From contig OZ029925.1 of assembly GCA_964023275.1 (NCBI GenBank), positions 6,911,413 through 6,975,412 on the forward strand: DNA of 64,000 nucleotides. The letters run 5' to 3'. Positions 42,601-51,366 of the stretch are shown here, piece after piece (position 1 is the first letter of the stretch; each line of letters begins with the position of its first letter). Position numbers and translations under genes: made by a program. The stretch is from Norana najaformis (taxonomy: Eukaryota; Annelida; Clitellata; Crassiclitellata; Hormogastridae). A model generated the notes under the pieces. It had not been told where the DNA came from, did not search any database, and saw nothing but the letters and a program-made list of their open reading frames with translations.

Positions 42601-45600
42601 CAGTGACAACACCACGTTACAACAGCTATGGCAACACCATGTTACAACTGCTACAACAGCAGTAACAACACCACGAAGCAAAATAAAAAATTCAAAAAAT
42701 AACAACGTGAAATTTATGAACACTTCTCTGCCCGTCCGTCACTTCATCGTTAAAATTTGGTAATCGCTCGATAGCCATAGCTGCCCCTTCTTCCTTCTGG
42801 CTGGAATTAACCCCTCCTAGGAGAGGGGTCAGACATACGAATCCTTCTTTTCCATTTGTTTCTGTCTTCAGTATCTTCTTTCTTCAATCTGAGGAGCTTT
42901 AGGTCTTGCTGAATCATGTCTCCCCATCTCTTCTTTTGTCACCCACGACTGCGGCAGCCATAGCTGCCCCACCACTCTGGAATAAATGCCCCCAGAACCG
43001 CGACAGTTATCTGACCCATCATACAAACTCACCATTCCTCCACAGCTTGCAATTTCTGCATTGGTCTTTCACTCAAAACTGAAAATATTCCTCTTTCACA
43101 GATCCTATCCTGAATCCCTTTCTTCCTCTTATCTCTCTTTCCGCTCCAATCCCAGACATCACCCACTGTAGCAGCCATGCTGTCTATCTGCCTGACTTTT
43201 GGATCTTGATTTTGTTTTGACTGAGCGCCTATGAATTAGCTGGTTCCCAAGACGTGGCTGTAGGATGCTGTAGAAATCTCGGGATTACAAATACTAATTC
43301 TTGACTAGTTTATTAATCACCAATTTGAGATTCATGTCAATCATAACTTGCAATGATTTTTCAATACACAATCCAACAATCCAGCCTAGTCTTATGAAAT
43401 TAGTAACTAAGTAAAGTAACGCTCCCATATCCCATAAGGAACGTAGGAACTCATTTCCTTTCCTTAGGCCCTTGAGCTGGCAGTGGATGAATCCCAAGGT
43501 CATGGATGTGGGGCCAGCGCATCCCAGGTTTTGCCATTTATTTCCCAGCTTACGCCAGGATCAAATTATACTGCTTGGTGACAGAGGCAGTGTAAATAAA
43601 TAAATTCCCCAGGGTTGTTACATGGAATCAAATCCGCAATCGCATGATCACTGACAAATGCATTACCGATAGACCACCATGTTGCAGACATGAAATTGCT
43701 TAATAACTTCACTCCAAATCTTTCACGATTGGTCAAATATCTTAAAAACTTTGCTTCATTTTGCTCTAGACAGCATTGTAGCTAGTGTTTTAAATAAACT
43801 TTCAGGCAAATAGTTAGGGTGTTTGAACATAATGGTGGGGTTTTTGGAGTAAAATCTTTAGTGATGTAAAACGAGCCTTTTGGAAGGGTTTCTTCAAGCC
43901 AGCTGAACCCTACCTCCTCCAACTAAGCGCACATAGCATCGAACATTCACTTTCTGTGTTCATCAAATGTCTCAGGCTCTTCAAAAAATAAAGTCATGTG
44001 TGGATGCTTCATAAATATTACATATGGACAGTCCTTCTTGTCCTTCTTTTCCTTTTATCCTTTTTCTCCTTTTATCCTTTTATACTTAATTATCAGCCAT
44101 AAACAATAGAACACGGATACAGCGCCATGTTTTAGGTTGTCGAAGACAGCATGCATGAGGCTATTGGTCAAATTTGAGAATCAATGTCACCAGAATGCTC
44201 ACAGACATTATTTGTCTTGTGTTGAAGGATGGGACATGTAATTCATCTGGACAAAGACAGAAGAGCCAGGCAAACAATGATCTGGATTCCTGAAGGGAAA
44301 CGGAGGAAGGAAAGACCAACAAAGGACTCGCCAGAAATCACCAGAGACGGTCTTAGATGTTGGCAGATGTTGTGGGGTGAGGCAGGGAGACTGGCAATCG
44401 ACAGAGATGAATGGAGAAGCTGCATTGCCTGACACGCAGACTTGCGCAGGAAGAACTAAGTAAAAAGTAAGTAAGAACGCACACTCTTTCACCGCAGTCA
44501 ATCACCCAACACTACTGCAGGCGTTTGAAGTAGCTGAACAAAACTGTCTGAACAAAACTACAGTCGGCAAAGACGATTGTATTTTAGCACTTGACAGCTT
44601 GTGCTATTGTAATCGTAATCGTAAGCTCAAAATTTCCAAAGCGCTACTTAAAACCTAAGCACAGGGCACCAGCTTATTCATGAGCGCTGAGTCAAGTCAG
44701 TGGGGTTGTCCAAAGATGCCATGCCTATGATCACTTGAGCCATATTAGTGACTACTTATACCAGAAATTATGTATAACCACTGCTTAGGTCAACTTTTAA
44801 GCAGCAGCGGGAGCTTTAAAATTTTGGATGATACCTTTCAGCCACGGATTGAAGAGAACGTAGATAGGATCGTTATGGTGGTATCGCAAAACCGTTATCT
44901 TCTTCGGGGCTTCTTCTGCATCTGCAGCAGGGGCTGCTTCTTTGTTCTTTTTCTTGTTGATCACTTTCTTTGTATCGATTGTCAGCGAACATTTGCCCAC
45001 GACGCAATCCGCTGGCGTTAGTATTTGAACCGTGACCTTCGTTTCCTCGATTCTGCCAACCCCTGCACTCCAGTTGTGAGGTTTAATGCCTTTGTTTAGA
45101 CTCACCATCACCCGGCTTCCCTTGCTAACAGCCGCATCCTCTCCTGAAATCAAAATTACAATTTACCATACTCTGAGCTCTGCCATTAGAGCAGGAGCCC
45201 CCATGGCGACTTTCTGAGTTATCTCAGCACTGCTTGCTTAGTTAATGATGAACTTTTTGTTCTTAATTGTTTTAACATCACTTCGGCTAGCATAGGCAGC
45301 GCTTTTGTGAGGTACTAAAAATGCGCTATATTAAGTGTCTAGTGGCGCCACTTTAAAAGAAATAAAGTCACCCAAAGAACTGCAATGCGAGACTGATAAG
45401 ATCTGGATTAGATTGCACACAGCTTGCTATAGACAGAATTACACCTAGTTCCTTTAATTTGTTAAGTAGGTGTACAGATAGCCACGTATTTCAATTGTTA
45501 GCAACTTTATATTTTCTTCCTCACCGTCTTATCTACAACTAAATGTAAAGTAAATTAATGTCATTTTATGCATAACATTACAATTTCAAGGCATTCCCAT

Positions 45601-48073
45601 TCTTGGCAAAAAGAAAATGGATGGTTCCAGCAGCATATTTTTGAATATAGGCGAAAGACCATTTCGAGCAGATGATACCATGACAAAAGAGACATGGTGT
45701 TTCATGGTAGAAGTGCAGGCAATTATGTTAGCATCTGCTTGTGGCAGACGTTACTTTTCAGAGTGTACCCCGCGATCATAAATTTATATACCAAGCACTT
45801 AAAGCTCACCAAACTGAAACGTCAGCAGAACCTCCTCTGTATCGGGGGAATATGGCCGATTGAACGAGATGTCGATAGAGAACTGTTGTCCACGACGGAC
45901 AACCAGCTGTGCCAAAGGATCCGACTCCGACCGAATTTTAGTGATTTCAAAGACGTCGGTATGATGAGCTGTGGTGTTCCTGGCAATGTTGTATTCAACT
46001 TCGAGAACTTTCAACGGAATCTGATTTTCGTCCACTGGAAACACGCAAAATTACAAAGAGTAACAACAACCAATTCCACTCAGATGTTGAAAAAGACTCA
46101 GGGCAGTTAAAGAAATTGAGGCCCATAAGTTCCAATTTCCAAGCCTCCGATGCCAGAAAACTTATAACTGAGGCCCTTATCATGTGAGGTCGGGCCAAAT
46201 GGCCCTGCTGGCCCCCTCTGATAGGGCATGGTTACAACATCAAATAACTTTCCTGTTTCACATATCGTGTGAAACTTTCGACGTGAGCTTCTTGGCCTTT
46301 CTTAGCCATTTTACCGCAAGCATTGAAACACCAAACTGTTTGGTCATGGTTTTATTTTGTCAGGTCGGAGGACCTCTGATGAGATTCTCTTGAAAAGGTG
46401 TTACGCAAATACGTGATTACAATTACAGTATGCCAAAGTCCTTTCTTACATTACATCACATTAGATTACATTAAATTGCATTAGATTACATCGGATCATA
46501 TTAGGTTACATTAGATCACATTAGATTACATTAGATCACAATTGATTACATTACATTACATTACGATACATGAGATTACAACAATGAAATGAGAAAAACT
46601 ACAAAAGCAACCGACTTTAAGTGTTAGCCACTGGATCAGATGCCTTTCAAGTTCTAGACAAATGTTCCTAATGTTCTTTAGAATCCCAGTAACAGCTTAT
46701 CAGGTGGACGTCCTTACCCAGAGGAATGCAGCTGTAGTCCCATATTTGGAATCCAGGGGGCGCTAGTTCCATGTGCGGTTGTTCTGTTGTACCAAGTGTT
46801 GCCTTGTGATTTCGACCAAGTTTCTTGTGCAGGCGCTGAAACATTTCTTGTTTGTGTGGGAGAAAGTCTTCAACTGACGAAAAACAACGAGACACAAAGA
46901 CAGTTGAAGATACTAAAATTTAACCTGATTTTCCATAGATTTTGCTGTGTTTGCAGAAAAGCTGAGAAACATCAATGCAAAAAATTAATTTTTAATACAA
47001 ATAACTAATAAAACTTTAAATTAATAATATTAATAACAGCATATATTATTGACAATTATGAATATTAATCAATATTTAAAAATCAGCAATATTAATATCA
47101 TGCATAAGATTTTGAGTAGGCTGACCATTGACGAGCCTGAATAAGTACACCATGTGACATAATTTCACATAAATACATCAGTAGTCCAACATTTAAATGA
47201 CTCTACTTCAAGGCCTTTGATTTATTTAATTTATTTCTGTACTTGAATTAATCAATTAATTTATTTATTTGATTTATTTCTTTATTTGATTTAATTAATT
47301 TACTCATTTGATTAATTTATTTAATTTGATAACCTGCCCTGCCCTACTCTTCCCTAACCCACCCTACCTACGTTACCCTACTCTACCACACCAAACAATA
47401 CCCCCCCTACCTCACACCACACCATATCCTTCTCTATCCTACCCTATTCTACCCCACTCTACCTGACCTTACTCCACCATACCATACCATGTAATGGTTA
47501 ATTTCAGGCTAGAGTAAGAGTTAGGGATAGGGTAAATTTAGGGTATCAGCGTCAACATGAGTATTTGGAATTAGTAAGTAATGTGCTTCCTACGAACTAC
47601 AGCTTTCCAAACAAGTAATCATTTAGTTTTGGCTGCTAAGTTTGGAAGAATTATCACAAGCAAAGATGATCACGAAATGGTAACGATGTTAACTTTAACT
47701 TGAAAAGTATAAATGCTGGCTGAGGCAATGCTCAAGAAAAGTCATCCAAGAAATTTGGAAGACTTATCCTAAATAACAGTAGAGAATCAAGCAACGACAA
47801 ATGTCACATTCTGTATCAAGATTTTAAAAAATTATTTAAAAATTAATAAAAAGCCCTTTGGAAACTTATTAGACAAAATGCAACATTATCAGCCATTCAG
47901 CTCTGAATCCCATAAGGCAAACCACGTCCAACATACTAACCGAAGGTTTGAGGAAAGATTTCGTAAGTCGCATCTTCAAAGGTTAAAGACTCGCACTGGG
48001 AGATGACTACAGTGGAAATACTTGGCAAACTTATTTCCTCTGAAGCTGATAAGATAAACGATTCCGTTTCCAT
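24663..48073 (-). CDS. Transglutaminase (protein-glutamine gamma-glutamyltransferase), complete, 15 coding exons
   Basis: Exons in gene order: 48073-47941, 46873-46718, 46034-45810, 45143-44846, 42189-42024, 39391-39284, 35877-35703, 32999-32861, 29973-29870, 28974-28815, 28151-27971, 27190-26992, 26277-26117, 25483-25347, 24810-24663. They total 2490 nt, 829 aa plus stop, and every phase agrees. The enzyme cross-links protein glutamine and lysine side chains in a calcium-dependent way. The N-terminal domain has [11 protein letters not shown] and YVLFNPWC. The core has [11 protein letters not shown] (Cys411), SFHVWNE (His470) and [11 protein letters not shown] (Asp493). The spacings of 59 and 23 match factor XIII A. 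Exons 11-15 form two beta-barrels. There is no signal peptide. The ATG follows an in-frame TGA. Odd points are a Lys/Ala/Glu-rich insert at about 230-253 and a weak exon 4 donor (gtggct). Exon 1 is the least certain exon. Confidence 0.94.
24820..25096. repeat. 41-bp minisatellite in transglutaminase intron 14
   Basis: About six to seven copies of a 41-bp unit containing aatccaaaaatacttcag and tactgtgaggaaaat. Small length differences occur between units. Confidence 0.9.
25610..25920. repeat. GGTAAGATAA-type satellite in transglutaminase intron 13
   Basis: Some 300 bp of imperfect 5- and 10-bp units (ggtaagataa, ggtaaggcaa). It is dense in donor-like gtaag, but on the strand opposite the gene. 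Confidence 0.9.
25921..26045 (-). mobile_element. Very decayed LINE 3' tail
   Basis: agaaccagctcatttataag and ttcaaacaaaactcgatatg align with the tail blocks at 4.0 kb, but with many changes. It sits in an intron of the transglutaminase gene. Confidence 0.5.
27388..27446. repeat. (ATT)n repeat, transglutaminase intron 11
   Basis: Interrupted att/aat units that can fold back on themselves. Confidence 0.9.
28160..28810. other. Transglutaminase intron 10
   Basis: No exon is seen. A TCA/TCG trinucleotide stretch lies at 28475-28560. Confidence 0.7.
29320..29775. repeat. CTGT/TCTC-rich simple repeats, transglutaminase intron 9
   Basis: Long pyrimidine-biased run with gtcagtcagtcag, tctgtctgtctg and tctatctatc blocks. 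It creates a spurious Ser/Leu-rich open frame on the plus strand. Confidence 0.9.
30245..30370 (-). mobile_element. SINE-B fragment
   Basis: gtacacgttcgtctataggg, cgaccctgctcg, tcaatgaattaatcgg and cacggctgcccgg appear in order, as in the other SINE-B copies. It is in transglutaminase intron 8. Confidence 0.8.
30540..30665 (-). mobile_element. SINE-B fragment, second copy in the same intron
   Basis: acgtttttctatagcgaccg, cctcgaccctgctcattttt and ctgcccgtttgaatggg follow in the same order and orientation as the copy 280 bp to the left. Confidence 0.85.
31018..31350. repeat. TATG/TGTA tetranucleotide array
   Basis: Imperfect tatg units. It reads as a His/Thr/Tyr repeat protein on the minus strand, which is an artefact of the repeat. 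Confidence 0.95.
31350..32280. other. Transglutaminase intron 8, no exon recognised
   Basis: Contains a short GT run at about 31770-31800. No conserved coding motif was found on either strand. Confidence 0.5.
32360..32471 (+). mobile_element. CR1/L2-like LINE 3' end
   Basis: acgcctctgatgagcctgt and ttgaagaggcgctctataaa match the 3' end of the LINE at 56.7 kb, followed by an attactattacaatt tail. SINE-A begins directly after it. Confidence 0.75.
32472..32775 (+). mobile_element. SINE-A, tRNA-derived, near full length
   Basis: The head has an A-box-like cagtggtctatcggtaac and a B-box-like ggttgctgttcgactcc about 45 bases later. It is followed by a body (taccggcgtaagctgggaag, gatgcactggccccg, tgcaggctcaaggg) and a tactttacttttac tail. 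A reverse copy at 43.4 kb aligns along the whole length, which defines the family. Confidence 0.85.
32861..32999 (-). CDS. Transglutaminase exon 8, easily missed
   Basis: This 139-nt exon lies between the catalytic Cys exon and the His/Asp exon. It reads [19 protein letters not shown] followed by a segment ending DSMNSDSIW. It begins after tttaag with TC, which completes Ile with the A left by exon 7. It ends TG before gtaagt, completing Trp with exon 9. The block is a hallmark of the transglutaminase core and confirms that the core is uninterrupted. Confidence 0.93.
33178..33305 (-). mobile_element. LINE 3' tail copy
   Basis: Blocks aagatttctactgcaccc, aacgaaagccaagccgcggg and gggcgctcagtcaaaac correspond to the tail of the 2 kb LINE family. 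It lies in transglutaminase intron 7. Confidence 0.75.
33537..33735. repeat. CTC and CCA/CCATCA trinucleotide array
   Basis: A run of ctc units followed by cac/cat units. It gives spurious Pro-, Ser- and His-rich open frames. Confidence 0.95.
34185..34345 (+). mobile_element. LINE 3' tail, second subfamily
   Basis: Contains ccactgacttgacgcagcgc, cgtgaataagctggtgccct, taagtagcac and a taatcg-like end. The copy at 44.6 kb is the same subfamily in reverse. Confidence 0.7.
34595..34712 (+). mobile_element. Retroposon 3' tail ending in ATTAGATT units
   Basis: The block aataacggcgctatagaagt is followed by gagattagattagat. Similar ends occur near 6940, 39200 and 52570. Confidence 0.55.
35336..35452. 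repeat. TATG tetranucleotide repeat
   Basis: Imperfect tatg units in transglutaminase intron 7. Confidence 0.9.
35937..36205 (+). mobile_element. SINE-B, fullest copy with tRNA-like head
   Basis: The head has cattggttaacgcctac (A-box-like) and gccggttcgcataccgatc (B-box-like). The body follows: cacccattcaaatgggcagc, gataaattcattgaaaaatg, gaggccatacggtcgctata and gaaaaacgtgtaggc. It is inserted in element D. Confidence 0.8.
36391..36494. repeat. 26-bp minisatellite, four copies, inside element D
   Basis: Unit begins cttctgaatagaaagatat. Element D copy 2 at 53.7 kb has a single related cttctgaatagata, so the amplification is specific to this copy. Confidence 0.95.
36960..37140. repeat. ATTAGATT and AAGT simple repeats
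   Basis: gattagattaga-like units at 36965-37035 and taagtaagtaagtaag at 37090-37140. Both motifs also occur as retroposon tails in this window. Confidence 0.85.
37720..37975 (+). other. GC-rich open stretch in an intron, unidentified
   Basis: Both strands are open here. The plus-strand frame contains [20 protein letters not shown] and [18 protein letters not shown]. No family was recognised, and no acceptor-donor pair in the host gene frame was found. It may be a decayed retroposon or a fragment of an unrelated exon. Confidence 0.2.
38830..38946. repeat. Block E, copy 1 (about 108 bp)
   Basis: tgtcttttaagtttctgtcg, gcataattaggtctaattag and aaccttcagtgggaaa recur almost unchanged at 52770-52875. 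Confidence 0.9.
39551..40645. repeat. 17-bp minisatellite within a 547-bp tandem duplication
   Basis: The 17-bp unit caacaatagtcttcgga (variants end cag or cgg) fills most of 39670-40090 and 40215-40645. A unique lead (gcttgtttcaacaataatct at 39551 and again at about 40098) starts each half. Two halves 547 bp apart are near identical. Three units equal 17 codons, so long spurious frames appear. It lies in transglutaminase intron 5. Confidence 0.95.
41470..41990. repeat. Degenerate tandem family around CATAAGATGT
   Basis: Five diverged copies share the sense gtcaacg-gcc-tggcagccataagatgt-gttaaa. They begin near 41484, 41652, 41755, 41860 and 41945. Single related copies are seen at about 3765 and 9895. 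Confidence 0.75.
42725..43300 (+). mobile_element. LINE 3' end (2 kb family), interrupted by an antisense insertion
   Basis: The ORF end (cacttcatcgttaaaatttg, then ccaccactctggaataaatg) and the long 3' tail to ctgtagaaatctcggg correspond to the minus-strand element at 1.8-2.3 kb. It is split by an insert at 42788-42955. It sits in transglutaminase intron 4. Confidence 0.85.
42788..42955 (-). mobile_element. Nested antisense LINE 3' end with 15-bp target duplication
   Basis: The minus strand reads [20 protein letters not shown], then [14 protein letters not shown]. This is the typical C-terminal block (RWxDxIxxDLK...DRxxWRxxI) of endonuclease/reverse-transcriptase LINEs. It is flanked by exact copies of agccatagctgcccc at 42773-42787 and 42956-42970. 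Confidence 0.9.
43393..43690 (-). mobile_element. SINE-A, second copy
   Basis: On the minus strand: ggtggtctatcggtaatgc (A box), a decayed B box ending in ttgattcc, then ggcgtaagctgggaaataaa, gatgcgctggccccac and cagctcaagggcctaagg. It matches the 32.5 kb copy from end to end. Confidence 0.85.
44215..44490 (+). mobile_element. LINE RT C-terminal end
   Basis: [20 protein letters not shown], then [12 protein letters not shown], then [20 protein letters not shown]. This is the classical last block of endonuclease/RT LINEs (GHVxRMD...PEGKRRRGRP...WGEAExLAxDRxxWR). A taagtaaaaagtaagtaag tail follows. Confidence 0.9.
44600..44725 (-). mobile_element. LINE 3' tail, second subfamily, reverse of 34.2 kb
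   Basis: taatcgtaatcgtaagctc, gcgctacttaaaacctaagc, agggcaccagcttattcatg and ggttgtccaaagatgcc mirror the blocks at 34.2 kb. Confidence 0.75.
46430..46575. repeat. ATTACATTAG-type short repeats, transglutaminase intron 2
   Basis: Imperfect 10-11-bp units of ttacattagatcac, similar to the ATTAGATT tails of retroposons. Confidence 0.9.
47215..47500. repeat. TTTATTTGATT and CCCTA-rich repeats, transglutaminase intron 1
   Basis: An AT-only array (tttatttgatttaattaatt) is followed by about 165 bp of degenerate ccctac/ctctacc units. It is not a perfect telomere repeat. Confidence 0.85.
47941..48073 (-). CDS. Transglutaminase putative first coding exon
   Basis: It starts METESFIL and ends in PQTF plus one base before the donor gttagt. 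Its phase matches exon 2 exactly. An in-frame TGA lies upstream of the ATG with no other Met between. The sequence itself shows no family signature, so another N-terminus remains possible. Confidence 0.65.
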
Positions 48074-48164
48074 TTTCACAGGCAGGATGTCGAAAATGTA
48101 CGGGGCAAAATGAAATAGGAATCAACTGAGACAGTTCATGGGGTTTAACTAGTAAAGCCTGACC

Positions 48165-48362
48165 ACCTTCATATCAGTACAGAACAATGCCATTGTTCAA
48201 ACACCCTGACAACTGATTAGGTTAGTTTGCAGTCACTTCATAAAGCCTTTATTTTACTCAGAGTATCAGTACAGAACAATTCCATTGTTCCAACACCATG
48301 ACAACTGATTAGTAGGTTAGTTTGGGGCCACTTCAGAGGGCCTTTATTTTACTCAGAATATT
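48165..48362. promoter_or_regulatory. Tandem-duplicated block with Sox-like palindromes, upstream of transglutaminase exon 1
   Basis: Two direct copies (about 91 and 95 bp) run from atcagtacagaaca to tttattttactcaga. Each holds a 17-bp near-palindrome: gaacaatgccattgttc at 48182-48198 and gaacaattccattgttc at 48274-48290. AACAAT facing ATTGTT is the layout of paired Sox HMG sites. They lie about 110 and 200 bp before the proposed ATG. The regulatory role is inference. Confidence 0.5.
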
Positions 48363-48364
48363 GT

Positions 48365-49560
48365 GCATAATATTAATAAACCTATTTCAAAATCTTACAC
48401 ATAATATTAATCATTGATGATTTTGTAATACTGGTTAATATTCGTAATTAATTATTATTATTAATTCTATTATTAACATTATTAATGTTTATTTTTTACT
48501 AGTTATATATTTTATTAATTTATCAGATACTTATGGTAACAGTAAGCATAATTTTTTAAAATATTGCCTGCAACTCATCTTCATAAAAATATCAATTTTC
48601 AGTGGCGATTCTCATCCATTCTAATCAAATGACTTATGTAGCGCCGTTATCACAATGCACGAGGCATCAGTCGACAGTCGCTTGAATTAAACCACTGTAA
48701 AAAATCCTAATTTGTTGCAGAAGCCTGGTCGAAATTCGATAGATCTGAGAAACTAATTACTTGCAGCCAAGTATTACGAGATGGAAACAATATCACCAGT
48801 GACAGCTGATAAACAGGCTGGCTGCATGCGAAGCCAATACTGTGACTCAGACCAAGATCAGGGCCATAGTTTCCCAGGAAGATAGCTCCAGGGCACCGGC
48901 CGAAGACAGACCTTACAGACCAAATGTGAAACGATATTATATTGGTTAAAGCCCTCTGTACAATAGCTCTAAATAACCCAGCTGAACCCCGACCTTGCAT
49001 TCGGGACAACGTAAGACAAAAAACTTTCGAATCAAAAGCGTAAACTAGCAACATCTGAAATTAGCCGAAATAAAAATGCTAACCTTGACCGGCCCGCAGC
49101 TACTCCTAAAATAAATAACTACGCCTGTGTGCGACTGATTAGGCAAAGCTCTTAGTGAAAGCTCTAATTGGCGCCCATTGCAGTTTCAAGCAGCGTATCC
49201 AAGGCAAGCAACATTCGCGCACTGTTTCCGGTTACATGGTTGCTACCACGTGATTAGTCTGGTTCCCTGCTGCTCTGCGCACTAAGTGGCTGGTGCTTAC
49301 CGCTTGAGAACACATAATTTCTACACCTCCTCTTTCTTCTCCTCCTTTTCATCCTTTTCCTGTTAGTTCTTCTCATCCTATTTCTCTTCCACCTTCATCT
49401 GCTCCCATCCTCTCTTCTCACCCTTCCCTCTTCCTTTTCCTTCTTCTGCTTCTCTTTCTTCTCTCTCTACTTCCTTTCCTCTTTCGTCTGCTTCTGCTTT
49501 CACTTCAGCCAAATGATTTAAATAAATAACCCATCAATTTAAGGAACGGCTTTTATCTGT
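48365..49560. other. Upstream flank of transglutaminase, no gene recognised
   Basis: AT-rich to 48600, then more balanced. A CpG-richer patch at 49080-49310 contains ggttgctaccacgtgattag with an E-box cacgtg. Pyrimidine-rich ctcctt runs occur at 49320-49500. Confidence 0.4.
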
Positions 49561-49569
49561 GTCAGTGGG

Positions 49570-49614
49570 ACACACACACCCGCACACCCACACACACACA
49601 CACACACACCCGCA

Positions 49615-49671
<57 letters not shown>

Positions 49672-49675
49672 AAAC
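49570..49675. repeat. (CA)n microsatellite
   Basis: Two runs of ca interspersed with cccgcacaccc. Confidence 0.95.
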
Positions 49676-49739
49676 ACACACTATCGTATTTATAAATGAT
49701 ATAATGACCTGTTGGTGCTTCTGTCTGTTTAGGTAGGGA

Positions 49740-50065
49740 TATGTAGTTGCCTCTGTGTATGTTTGTGTGTGTCTATGGCCAGTATATACAGGACGTGTAT
49801 TTGCCTCCGTGAGTTTGCTGTATATGCTCTTATGCTTATAGGCCTAGGTGTTTATGTTCCTTGGTGCAGGCCTGTGTGCCACTGTATATGTTTATGTTCC
49901 TTTGTGTTTGCTTATGTACCTGTATGTGTGTGTGTGTGACTGTATGTGTGTGTTAATGTTCTGCTGTGTGTGTGTTGAAGTTCTTCAAATATATGTTGTG
50001 TGTGTGTAGGTGTGTGTGTGCGTGCCTGTGTGTGTGCGTGTATGTGTGCGTGTGTGTGTGTGTAG
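49740..50065. repeat. TG-rich repeats
   Basis: Imperfect tgtg and tatgt units; spurious frames on both strands. Confidence 0.9.
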
Positions 50066-50371
50066 TGGGATCAGATTCTAAGGAGTTGATCCTAATTGTT
50101 TTCGTGGTGGAGTTTTCATGCATGAGCAAGCAGCGGCCATATAGGTCTAGGCCTACTTTTCTCTTCACACGGTAACAGAGAGTTGACGGAGGGTAACGAG
50201 CGTGTGGAACTGCTGCTGAAGCTGGCATTCAGCAGGCTAATCACCCAATTCGCCACCTGCTACCTACAGAACTGGAGCTTTTGCGAGAGCTTTGTAAAGA
50301 CGCACATAGGATGCAATTCACGCCAGCACTAGAAATATAGTGAAGCATTTACTGTCTGTCATTCAGACTTT

Positions 50372-50373
<2 letters not shown>

Positions 50374-50420
<47 letters not shown>

Positions 50421-50458
50421 TCTTAATTTTATTAAATATAATAATTCATCGTTATAAA

Positions 50459-50497
<39 letters not shown>

Positions 50498-50506
50498 ATC
50501 ACCTCT

Positions 50507-50537
<31 letters not shown>

Positions 50538-50585
50538 ACGTCGTCGTCGTCATCGTCGTCGTCGTCGTCGTTGTCGACGACATCA
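50374..50585. repeat. (TA)n, then ATC/GTC trinucleotide array
   Basis: About 45 bp of ta, then atc units at 50460-50500, then cgtcgt units to 50580. Confidence 0.95.
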
Positions 50586-51104
50586 TCGTCACCATCATTT
50601 GTCATCAGTTCCTGCTGTTAGCCTTTCGACTGCACTGAATATATGCTGTTGGTGGACAAAAGCGACTCCCCTGCGGGCCTCGGATGAATTGGATCAATGC
50701 ATAATTGACGCTGGCAATATGTCAGTGTCTTATTGGCTGCTTCAAAGCCAAAGGAGGACATTTTGAGCACAAATTATAGCCTAATGCATCCAACACAATA
50801 GCTGAATTGGTTGTTTTCCAAATATGATTAAAAATTTAATTGATATTAATTTTTGAGTGCAAGTTCTTATGAAGTTTTTCCAAGTGTCGCCTTTTTCCAC
50901 TAAAGGTGTATGCACAGCTGACAAAATATTCGCACGCATGCGCCAAGTGTGTAAGGGGTCGAATTTCAGTCAAAAAATAGATATTCATAAGCATGTATAT
51001 ATAAATGCTTATGAATATCTAATGAATATCTAATATATATATGTATATATATATAAATCTATTTTCAAAGCTTATGCTGGTCGTATGCCCCAGCAGTAGG
51101 TTAA

Positions 51105-51366
51105 CCCAACAGCAATGTCATATAGTGGACATATGAAGACTTTATGACAATATTCCCAATTGGACTTCATATTTCCTACGAAATCAAATGTTCCAAAATG
51201 TAGGACATATGAAGCCCATATGACAGTGTTCCCAAATGGGCTTCACATGTCCTACATATAGGCCCATATGTTAGGACATATGAAGCCCATATGGGAATGT
51301 TGTAATATGGGTTCATACAGTATGTCCTACATGTGGGCCTATGTGACATATGACGCTGCTGTTGGG
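51105..51366. mobile_element. MITE-like palindromic element
   Basis: The left end cccaacagcaatgtcatat (51105) and the right end match as an inverted repeat at 17 of 19 positions (right end reversed: cccaacagcagcgtcatat). The interior is rich in inverted aggacatatgaagcccatat blocks. About 262 bp with no coding capacity. The target duplication is not clear. Confidence 0.7.

Noticed and set aside
47331..47500. Interstitial telomere sequence
   Set aside because: Units are degenerate ccctac/ctctacc, not TTAGGG repeats.
48707..49054. 115-aa minus frame upstream of transglutaminase as an additional exon
   Set aside because: No recognised motif and no phase-matched donor leading to exon 1 or 2 was found.
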